Assembly (NCBI GenBank): GCA_020442965.1 | Contig: JAGRJB010000321.1 | Location: 1 to 6,782, forward strand | Reading direction: 5' to 3' | Length of the DNA stretch: 6,782 nucleotides | Source of the DNA: Pseudomonadales bacterium | GTDB lineage: Bacteria; Pseudomonadota; Gammaproteobacteria; Steroidobacterales; Steroidobacteraceae | Shown here: positions 1 through 5,920 of the stretch, piece by piece | Layout: each line of letters starts with the position of its first letter | Numbering within the stretch: the first letter of the stretch is position 1 | The notes under the pieces: generated by a model | The model's input: the letters and a program-made list of their open reading frames with translations, nothing else | Told to the model about the DNA's origin: nothing | Databases searched by the model: none | Position numbers and translations under genes: made by a program

Positions 1-736
1 TCAGCGCGCCCATGTCGAGCGACAGGATGCGCTTGCCCTTCAGACCTTCCGGTACCTCGCCATTGATGATGCGCTGCGCGAGGCCCTCGACAATGGCCGT
101 TTTTCCAACGCCCGGCTCACCGATCAGGACCGGATTGTTCTTGGTACGCCGTTGCAACACTTGAATGGTGCGGCGGATCTCATCGTCACGACCGATCACC
201 GGATCGAGCTTGCCGCCCGCCGCGCGAGCTGTTAGATCGACCGTGTACTTCTCCAGTGCTCCACGCTTTTCTTCCGCGCCTGGATCGCTCACCGGCTCAC
301 CGCCGCGTACTTCGGCGATCGCTTTCTCGACGGCGGCCTTTTGCACACCGGCGTCCTTCAGCAACTTCGCGAGTATCGCGCGGTCATCGAAGGCCGCGAG
401 TATGAAGAGCTCGCTGGAGATGAACTGGTCGCCGCGCTGCTGCGCGAGCTTGTCTGTGACGTTGAGCAGCCGACTGAGGTCGTTCGAGACATGCACATCA
501 CCCGGCCTGCCCTGCACCTGCGGCAGTTTTGCAAGCGCCGCGTCTACGTCCTGACGGAGTTTGCTGATGTTGGCGCCCGCCTTGGCCAGTAAAGGCCGCG
601 TGCCGCCGTCCGCCTGATCCAGGAGCGCCGCCAGTACGTGCACCGGTTCCATGACCTGGTGATCCCGTCCGACAGCCAGCGATTGCGCGTCAGCGAGCGC
701 CGCCTGGAACCGGCTGGTTAGTTTGTCCATACGCAT
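1..736 (-). CDS. clpB: ClpB disaggregase (Hsp100), N-terminal part, truncated by window edge
   Basis: ClpB is a cytoplasmic AAA+ ATPase that threads aggregated proteins through its hexamer together with DnaK/DnaJ/GrpE. About 245 residues are present here: the substrate-binding Clp N-domain (about 1-145), a linker, and the beginning of the first ATPase module. Visible landmarks are [10 protein letters not shown] in the N-domain, [19 protein letters not shown] at the D1 entry, and the Walker A motif GEPGVGKT at residues 206-213. I chose the ATG at 736 (MRMDKL) over the ATG at 730. It matches the E. coli MRLDRL start, and it places the Walker A lysine at 212, the E. coli number. The Shine-Dalgarno is weak (GGTG about 6 nt upstream). 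The middle domain and second ATPase lie outside the window. The gene follows the ZIP gene on the same strand but has its own heat-shock promoter. Identification is secure. Confidence 0.97.
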   Translation of the reverse strand, partial: MRMDKLTSRFQAALADAQSLAVGRDHQVMEPVHVLAALLDQADGGTRPLLAKAGANISKLRQDVDAALAKLPQVQGRPGDVHVSNDLSRLLNVTDKLAQQRGDQFISSELFILAAFDDRAILAKLLKDAGVQKAAVEKAIAEVRGGEPVSDPGAEEKRGALEKYTVDLTARAAGGKLDPVIGRDDEIRRTIQVLQRRTKNNPVLIGEPGVGKTAIVEGLAQRIINGEVPEGLKGKRILSLDMGAL

Positions 737-770
737 CGTACGCACCAATGAAATTTGTGGAGTACCCGCG

Positions 771-799
771 AGATGGGGGCCGGGGTACGCCCTTTCAAG
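771..799 (-). promoter_or_regulatory. sigma-32 (RpoH) heat-shock promoter for clpB
   Basis: Read on the minus strand, a -35 element CTTGAAA (793-799) and a -10 element CCCCATCT (771-778) are separated by 14 bp. Both match the known RpoH consensus (CTTGAAA and CCCCATNT) at every specified base, and the spacing is within the normal range. Transcription would start near 763-765, leaving a leader of about 27 nt before the clpB ATG at 736. clpB is a classical RpoH target, so position and gene agree. The motif is seen directly; its use is inferred. Confidence 0.88.
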
Positions 800-815
800 G
801 CCGATCCGCGTCGTC

Positions 816-1610
816 CTAGTGCGCGTGCCGCTCCGCGAGCGCCACGACCGCGATCCCGATCGTGATCAACACGATTTGCGCCACGGACGAGCGCGGATCG
901 ACGCGCCGATGCAGCCCCGGAATGAGATCGGCGACCGCGATGTAGAGCATGCTCGCCGCAGCGATGGCGAGCGCATACGGCAGCAGGAACATCGCGGTTC
1001 GCAGTGCGAAATAGCCCAACAGGCCGCCCAGCACCGCGGTAAGGCTGGTGACCAGGTTCCAGAACAACGCGCGGCCACGACTCATCCCGGCATGCAGCAA
1101 AACCGCGAAATTGCCGACCTCCTGCGGGATTTCGTGCGCCATGATCGCGAGCGCGGTCACGATGCCGAGATCGACGTCCGTGAGAAACGCCGCCGCGACC
1201 AATACACCGTCCAGCGTGTTGTGCAAGGCGTCACCGACCAGCACGAGCGGCCCCGCCACCTGGTCGCGATTCCGATCGTGCGCATGCTGGGTGAGTTCGC
1301 CGTGCTCATCGCAGTGCTCGTCGTGACAGTGCCGCCAAAGCAGAAACTTCTCGAGCACGAAAAACAGGCCGACGCCCCCCACCAGCGCCAGGCCGATCTG
1401 GTGTACGCGCATGAACCCGGCTCCCAGCACGGCATGCGGGATCAACGCCAGCAGCGCTGCCCCCAGCAGCGCGCCGGTGGCGAAACTTACGAGGTGCGGC
1501 TGCAACTTCGTTCGCATGGCAGTCGGTAGCAGCAACAATGCGCTGGCGGCAATCACCGAGGCAACGCCAGAGATCAATGTCGCTATCACGATCCAGGCGA
1601 GAACAGTCAC
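816..1610 (-). CDS. ZIP-family divalent metal transporter
   Basis: Predicted inner-membrane ZIP (ZupT/SLC39-type) transporter of 264 residues that would bring Zn2+ or a related divalent metal into the cytoplasm. Hydrophobic segments alternate along its whole length. The two signature metal-site helices are present: HNTLDG (130-135) in TM4 and HEIPQE (159-164) in TM5. A His/Cys-rich loop (about 94-111, with H94, C95, H96, H99, C100, H103, H109, H111) lies between TM3 and TM4, where ZIP proteins usually carry a metal-binding loop. The start is GTG at 1610, because an in-frame TGA sits immediately upstream and the next start is well inside TM-rich sequence. It has only a weak Shine-Dalgarno (GAG about 10 nt upstream). 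It lies 46 bp after pgeF on the same strand and is probably cotranscribed. The metal cannot be told from sequence; zinc is the default guess. I assign no gene symbol, since zupT would be over-specific. Confidence 0.93.
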   Translation of the reverse strand: MTVLAWIVIATLISGVASVIAASALLLLPTAMRTKLQPHLVSFATGALLGAALLALIPHAVLGAGFMRVHQIGLALVGGVGLFFVLEKFLLWRHCHDEHCDEHGELTQHAHDRNRDQVAGPLVLVGDALHNTLDGVLVAAAFLTDVDLGIVTALAIMAHEIPQEVGNFAVLLHAGMSRGRALFWNLVTSLTAVLGGLLGYFALRTAMFLLPYALAIAAASMLYIAVADLIPGLHRRVDPRSSVAQIVLITIGIAVVALAERHAH

Positions 1611-1656
1611 TCAGGCGCGCTCGTAGAGGGGAATGACGCTCATACTAACACGTCCG

Positions 1657-2397
1657 TCAGGCGCGCCAGATCAGCGCCGCCATGCGCCCGCAGCGACCGT
1701 CACGTCGATAGGAAAAGAATTGCTCGCGATCATCGAAGGTGCACCACGCGCCACCGTGCACGTCGTCGAGCCCGATCGTGCTGAGGCGCTGGCGCGCCAG
1801 CGCGGCGAGATCACATTGCCAGCGGCCGCGCGCATTGCGAACGAAGGCCTCCTGCGCTGCAGGCGCATCACTGACGAACGCGGCACGCACCTCAGCGCCA
1901 ACTTCGAATCGCGCTTGACTGATCGCCGGGCCAATCCAGGCGACCAGCTCAGCCGCATTGCCGAGCGCGTCGACGGTCGCCTCCAGCACGCCCGCCGCAA
2001 GACCACGCCAACCCGCGTGCGCGGCGCCAACCCGTGAGCCGTCGCGACGCGCGAACAGCACGGGCAAGCAGTCTGCCACTTGGATCGCACACACTCGGTG
2101 ACTCATGCTCGCCACAGACGCGTCGCCGATCGGGGGCACGCCAGCACTCGCCCGGATTCCATCGAGGTCGACGACACGGGTACCATGTACCTGCTCGAGC
2201 CACACGGGCTCCGCCGGCAGTGCGGCGACAGCGCGCAACCGGCTGCGATTGCGCGCAACTGCGGCTGGATCATCACCGACGTGCGTCGCGACGTTGAGGC
2301 TGTCGAAGGGTGCCCCGCTAACACCCGCCGTTCTTACGGTAAACACCGCCCGCACACCCGGTGGCGGTACCCACCGCATCTCCAGCCGGCTACTCAT
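1657..2397 (-). CDS. pgeF: Peptidoglycan editing factor PgeF (YfiH/DUF152 multicopper-oxidase-like)
   Basis: A 246-residue YfiH-family protein. In E. coli this family removes L-Ser misincorporated for L-Ala in the UDP-MurNAc precursor; older annotations read 'laccase domain' or 'polyphenol oxidase'. Family blocks appear in the expected order: WLEQVHG (66-72), QVADCLPVLF (106-115), GAAHAGWRGLAAGV (124-137), WIGPAIS (154-160), and FFSYRRDG.CGRMAALIW (227-244). The conserved metal/active-site trio would be His71, Cys110 and His127. Its length is typical. The ATG at 2397 overlaps the rluD stop in an ATGA tetranucleotide, so translation is probably coupled to rluD. This rluD-pgeF pairing is widespread in proteobacteria. 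I see no promoter of its own. Confidence 0.95.
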   Translation of the reverse strand: MSSRLEMRWVPPPGVRAVFTVRTAGVSGAPFDSLNVATHVGDDPAAVARNRSRLRAVAALPAEPVWLEQVHGTRVVDLDGIRASAGVPPIGDASVASMSHRVCAIQVADCLPVLFARRDGSRVGAAHAGWRGLAAGVLEATVDALGNAAELVAWIGPAISQARFEVGAEVRAAFVSDAPAAQEAFVRNARGRWQCDLAALARQRLSTIGLDDVHGGAWCTFDDREQFFSYRRDGRCGRMAALIWRA

Positions 2398-3359
2398 TGC
2401 GGGTTGGCAGCGACGTCACCGCGCAGCGCGTTGAGCAAGCGCTCGAAATCCGCGGGCAACGGACTCTCGAACTCGAGCGCCGCGCCGCTTTCAGGATGAT
2501 CGAGCCGCAACCGGGCAGCGTGCAGCGCCTGTCGTTTGAAGCCAGCCAGTGTCTCTAACAACACCGGCGTCGCCTTGGGTGGCAGCTTGGGCCGCCCGCC
2601 GTACAATGGGTCACCAACGAGTGGATAGCCGGCATGTGCGAGATGCACGCGGATCTGGTGGGTACGACCGGTTTCGAGCCGGACACGTAGGTAGGTGTGA
2701 CCGCGATAGCGTTCCTGCACACGGTAGTGAGTCACCGCCGCACGACCATCGCTGCGCACAGTCATCTTGGTGCGTTGCGTACGGTGGCGCCCGATCGGCG
2801 CATCGACCGTTCCGCCCGCGGTCATGCGACCGACACAAACAGCCAGGTACTCGCGTTCGACCGCATGCTCCGCCATTCGCGCTACCAACGCGGTATGCGC
2901 CTCGAGCGTGCGCGCAACGACCAACAGGCCGCTGGTGTCTTTGTCGATACGATGTACGAGCCCTGCTCGGGGCAATTTCGCGAGCTGCGTGTCGTAGGCT
3001 AACAACGCATTCTGCAAGGTCGCATCGCGATTGCCAGCGCCGGGGTGCACCACGCGGCCGGCTGGTTTATCGATGATGAGAATCGCGCGGTCCTCGTAAA
3101 CGACATTCAGCGGCATCGTCTGCGGCAGGACCGTCGTGTCCACTTCGAGGCGTGCCTCGACCATCACCGCCTCGCCGCCGAACACGAGATCACGCGAACG
3201 CGGCGTCTTGCCATCGACCAGCACCGCACCCGCCGCGATCCAGGCCTGCAGCCGCGAGCGCGAATACTGGGGCAATTGCTGCGCCAACGCCTGATCTAGG
3301 CGTCTGCCGGCAAGTTCGGGCGGCAGCTCGAACCGGTGGATCTGGAACTTCTCGGTCAA
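2394..3359 (-). CDS. rluD: 23S rRNA pseudouridine synthase RluD (pseudouridines 1911/1915/1917)
   Basis: RluD isomerises three uridines in helix 69 of 23S rRNA during 50S assembly. The 321-residue form has an N-terminal S4 RNA-binding domain (about residues 14-60, including RRLDQAL and YSRSRLQAWI). The RluA-type catalytic domain follows, with VHPGAG, the catalytic block HRIDKDTSGLLVVA, TAGGTVDAPIGRH, and GRTHQIRVHLAH..YPLVGDPLYGGRP. The open frame runs up to a TTG at 3434. I prefer the TTG at 3359: it gives 321 residues (E. coli 326), puts the catalytic aspartate at position 139 exactly as in E. coli RluD, and leaves room for the bamD promoter region. Neither TTG has a good Shine-Dalgarno, so the start is uncertain (the alternative is 346 residues). 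The gene is divergent from bamD and overlaps pgeF by 4 bp. RluC/RluA are less likely given the S4 domain and the sequence blocks. Confidence 0.94.
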   Translation of the reverse strand: MTEKFQIHRFELPPELAGRRLDQALAQQLPQYSRSRLQAWIAAGAVLVDGKTPRSRDLVFGGEAVMVEARLEVDTTVLPQTMPLNVVYEDRAILIIDKPAGRVVHPGAGNRDATLQNALLAYDTQLAKLPRAGLVHRIDKDTSGLLVVARTLEAHTALVARMAEHAVEREYLAVCVGRMTAGGTVDAPIGRHRTQRTKMTVRSDGRAAVTHYRVQERYRGHTYLRVRLETGRTHQIRVHLAHAGYPLVGDPLYGGRPKLPPKATPVLLETLAGFKRQALHAARLRLDHPESGAALEFESPLPADFERLLNALRGDVAANPQ

Positions 3360-3372
3360 CGGATTGGTCGGA
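3344..3372 (+). promoter_or_regulatory. Candidate sigma-E (RpoE) promoter for bamD
   Basis: A perfect sigma-E -35 heptamer GGAACTT (3344-3350) is followed after 17 bp by TCGGA (3368-3372), one base off the TCTGA-type -10. Transcription would start near 3379, about 80 nt before the bamD ATG. Knowledge of the family supports it, since E. coli bamD (yfiO) belongs to the sigma-E envelope-stress regulon. Against it, the -35 lies in the first codons of rluD on the other strand, where it encodes E-K-F, so a chance match is possible. Confidence 0.45.
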
Positions 3373-3394
3373 TGCGCTCGGGGGCCGATATACT
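3364..3394 (+). promoter_or_regulatory. Possible sigma-70-type promoter for bamD
   Basis: TATACT (3389-3394) differs from the -10 consensus at one base. The best upstream -35 is TTGGTC (3364-3369) at a long 19-bp spacing, a poor match. Transcripts would start about 60 nt before bamD. The same AT-rich patch read on the minus strand gives TAAGTATATC, which could serve rluD. This is the only AT-rich -10-like patch in the divergent region, but the call is weak. Confidence 0.35.
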
Positions 3395-3460
3395 TACAGC
3401 CTGTCCGAGCATTTCCAATCGAAATCGTCGCCAACCGAGGCTCATTTGCTATCCAAGATC

Positions 3461-4273
3461 ATGCCCGCGCGTTTCGCCCTCGTTCTGCTACTTGCGATCG
3501 CCGCAGGGAGTGCGACCGGCTGTCGCACCAAGCCCGAGAACAAGCTCGATCGTATCGCCGATCCGCAGGTTCTCTACAATCGGGCCCGCAAGAGCCTCGA
3601 CAATCAGGACTACGATGCCGCCATTCGGGTGTATGAAGCGCTCACGGCCCGGTTTCCCTTCGCTGCCGCATCGCGGCAGGCCCGTCTCGATCTGATCTAC
3701 GCCTATTACAAGGCACGAGAGTCGGAGTCGGCGATCGACGCGGCCGATCAATTCATCCGCGAGAACCCCACGCACCCGCGCATCGACTATGCCTGGTACG
3801 TCAAGGGCCTCGTCGACTTCGCGCGCACGCCCAACTCGCTCGAGCGCCTGTTCAATGTCGATCTGTCCGAGCGGCCACCGACCAGTGCCCGCAAATCGTT
3901 TGCGGCATTTCGGACGGTCGTCGAGCAGTTTCCCAAGAGCGAGTACGCGCACGATGCTCGACGTCGCATGGTTTACCTGCGCAACCGTTTGGCAAGTTAC
4001 GAGCTCTCGGTCGCACGCTATTATATGAAACGTCAGGCCTATATCGCGGCGGCACAGCGTGCCAAGCAGACGATCGAGCAATATGACGGTGCGCCGGCCG
4101 TGCGCGAAGCGCTCGAGATCATGATCGTAGCGTATGACAAGCTGGGGCTGGGCGAACTGGCGCAGCAGGCCCGTACGGTCTATCAGGATAACTACTCCGC
4201 CGCGCCGGGCAGCGGCGCAGCAGGCGCAGACGAGGGACCGCGGCGAAAACGCTGGTGGAAGCCCTGGAGTTGA
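3461..4273 (+). CDS. bamD: Outer-membrane assembly lipoprotein BamD (ComL/YfiO)
   Basis: BamD is the essential periplasmic-side lipoprotein of the BAM complex that works with BamA to fold beta-barrel proteins into the outer membrane. The 270-residue product starts with a signal peptide (about 1-20) and a lipobox ending A-T-G-C, giving lipidated Cys21. Asp is absent at +2 (Arg22), consistent with outer-membrane sorting. The TPR-like helical body follows, with conserved blocks LDLIYAYYK (77-84), NPTHPRIDYAWYVKGL (102-117), and RRRMVYLRNRLASYELSVARYY (167-188). Compared with E. coli (245 aa) it has an extra C-terminal tail: an Ala/Gly/Pro linker (247-260) and a basic-aromatic end, RRKRWWKPWS. 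The ATG at 3461 has no clear Shine-Dalgarno. An in-frame TTG at 3446 lies 5 nt after GAGG and would add MLSKI, so it is a real alternative start. The gene is divergent from rluD and convergent with nadE. Confidence 0.95.
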   Translation: MPARFALVLLLAIAAGSATGCRTKPENKLDRIADPQVLYNRARKSLDNQDYDAAIRVYEALTARFPFAAASRQARLDLIYAYYKARESESAIDAADQFIRENPTHPRIDYAWYVKGLVDFARTPNSLERLFNVDLSERPPTSARKSFAAFRTVVEQFPKSEYAHDARRRMVYLRNRLASYELSVARYYMKRQAYIAAAQRAKQTIEQYDGAPAVREALEIMIVAYDKLGLGELAQQARTVYQDNYSAAPGSGAAGADEGPRRKRWWKPWS

Positions 4274-4288
4274 CGCCAGCGGCTGATC

Positions 4289-5920
4289 CTAACGCCGATA
4301 TCCGTTGGTGATCGGATAGCGCCAGTCGCGCCCAAATGCCCGGCGGCTGACGCGCACACCGGGTGGCGTCTGTCGACGCTTGTATTCATTGCGCTTCACC
4401 ATGTCGAGCACACGGCCGACCGTGGCACGCTCGAAGCCGCGCTCGCAGATCTCGTCAACCGACAAGTCGTCCTCTATGAAGGCCGCAAGAATGGCATCGA
4501 GCACTTCGTAAGGTGGCAATGAGTCGCTGTCACGTTGATCCGGGCGCAGTTCCGCTGAAGGCGGACGGTCGATCACCCGCTGCGGAATCACGCGACTCAC
4601 GGAGTTGCGATACTCGCTCATGCGATACACCAGCGTCTTGCTGCAGTCCTTGATCGGCGCAAAACCGCCTGCCATATCACCGTACAACGTGGCATAACCA
4701 ACTGACATCTCGCTCTTGTTGCCAGTCGTTAGTAACATCTTGCCCGTCTTGTTCGAAATACCCATCAAGATCAGCATGCGACAACGCGCCTGAATGTTCT
4801 CTTCTGTGGCATCCGCCGGTCGGCCGGCAAATTCTTCGCGCAGCGTGTCGAGTGTTGCCTGGAACATCTGCTCGATCGGCAGCACGCTATACTGCACACC
4901 GAGCACTCGAGCCTGTTCTTCGGCATCTGCCACGCTGATGTCCGACGTGTAACGCGACGGCATCATTGCCACGTGCACCCGATCGGCACCCAAGGCATCG
5001 ACCGCAATCGCCAGGGTCAGCGCCGAATCGATACCGCCCGACAAACCGATCACTACGCCCGGAAAACCATGCTTGTCGACGTAATCGCGCACGCCGAGCA
5101 CGATTGCTCGGTAAGCGCTTTCGACTTCGTCGAGCGCCGCGTTCACGACGCCAGGAAGCGGCACAACGCCGCTGGCGGTACGCTCGAATTCGACCGGAAA
5201 AATGCCCGCCTCGAAGGCAGGCGCACGCATGACCACCTCGCCCGCCGCATTCATGACGAACGAGCCACCGTCGAACACGAGTTCGTCCTGTCCGCCTAAC
5301 AGATTGCAGTAAGCGAGCGGCACGCCCACGTCGAGAGCACGGCGACGCGCAATGTCCTCGCGGTTAGCCTGCTTGTGCCACTCGTATGGTGAGGCGTTCA
5401 TGATGATCAACATCTCGGCGCCCGCGTCGATCGCGAGCTGCCCCGGATCGGCATCCCACACCTCCTCGCAGATCAGAATCCCCACCCGGAAGCCGCGCAA
5501 CTCCACGACGGTCGCGTGGTTGCCGCGCTTGAAGTAGCGCTTCTCGTCGAAGACTCTGTAGTTAGGCAGGCTCGCTTTTCGATGCGTCGCAACGATCTTG
5601 CCGTCCGCGAAAACCGAGGCACTATTGAAAATCTGCGCGCCCGAATACTCGGGATAGCCCACTAGCGCGGCGCAGCCCACGGCACCTGTACGCACACGCT
5701 CGAGCGCCGCACGTATCTGGCGCTCGAAGCCGCGGTGGAACAACAGGTCTTCCGGCGGATACCCCGATAACGTCAGTTCAGGGCAGACGAGCAGGTCAGC
5801 GCCGAGTTCGTCCCGGCTGCGCGCCACGCTCTCGAGAACCTGGGTGGCATTGCCACCGATGTCCCCGACCAACAGATTGAGCTGCGCGAGCGCAAGCTTC
5901 AGACGGGGCGTGGCACTCAC
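4289..5920 (-). CDS. nadE: Glutamine-dependent NAD+ synthetase (nitrilase-type glutaminase fused to NAD synthase)
   Basis: Catalyses the last step of NAD+ synthesis: deamido-NAD+ is adenylylated with ATP and amidated with ammonia released from glutamine. The 543 residues form two domains. An N-terminal nitrilase-fold glutaminase (about 5-250) carries the Glu-Lys-Cys triad: E48 in [16 protein letters not shown]115 in [10 protein letters not shown]151 in ICEEVWD. A C-terminal NAD synthase (about 265-543) carries the PP-loop SGGIDS (294-299), [20 protein letters not shown], and [20 protein letters not shown]. All key residues are present. Length fits the bifunctional class and contrasts with the roughly 275-aa ammonia-dependent enzyme of E. 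coli. It starts at GTG 5920, overlapping the sucD stop in GTGA, so translation is probably coupled. The only purine-rich stretch is AAGAG about 15 nt upstream. It ends 15 bp from the convergent bamD stop. Confidence 0.97.
   Translation of the reverse strand: MSATPRLKLALAQLNLLVGDIGGNATQVLESVARSRDELGADLLVCPELTLSGYPPEDLLFHRGFERQIRAALERVRTGAVGCAALVGYPEYSGAQIFNSASVFADGKIVATHRKASLPNYRVFDEKRYFKRGNHATVVELRGFRVGILICEEVWDADPGQLAIDAGAEMLIIMNASPYEWHKQANREDIARRRALDVGVPLAYCNLLGGQDELVFDGGSFVMNAAGEVVMRAPAFEAGIFPVEFERTASGVVPLPGVVNAALDEVESAYRAIVLGVRDYVDKHGFPGVVIGLSGGIDSALTLAIAVDALGADRVHVAMMPSRYTSDISVADAEEQARVLGVQYSVLPIEQMFQATLDTLREEFAGRPADATEENIQARCRMLILMGISNKTGKMLLTTGNKSEMSVGYATLYGDMAGGFAPIKDCSKTLVYRMSEYRNSVSRVIPQRVIDRPPSAELRPDQRDSDSLPPYEVLDAILAAFIEDDLSVDEICERGFERATVGRVLDMVKRNEYKRRQTPPGVRVSRRAFGRDWRYPITNGYRR

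Noticed and set aside
723..1529. Long plus-strand open frame of 268 codons
   Set aside because: It lies antisense to the ZIP gene, whose HNTLDG and HEIPQE motifs are clear. Its product is Arg/Gln/His-rich without recognisable domains, typical of a GC-rich shadow frame.
3152..3460. Upstream extension of the bamD frame to an ATG at 3152
   Set aside because: The extra 103 residues lie antisense to rluD and would bury the BamD signal peptide and lipobox. The start near 3446-3461 makes biological sense.
4202..4218. Hairpin gcgccg-ggcag-cggcgc near the bamD 3' end
   Set aside because: It is in the Ala/Gly linker codons, 50 bp before the stop, without a following T-run; likely a by-product of GC-rich codons.
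4299..4318. Inverted repeat tatccg/cggata as terminator for bamD or nadE
   Set aside because: Only a 6-bp stem with an 8-nt loop, no T-run on either strand, and it lies within the nadE 3' coding end.
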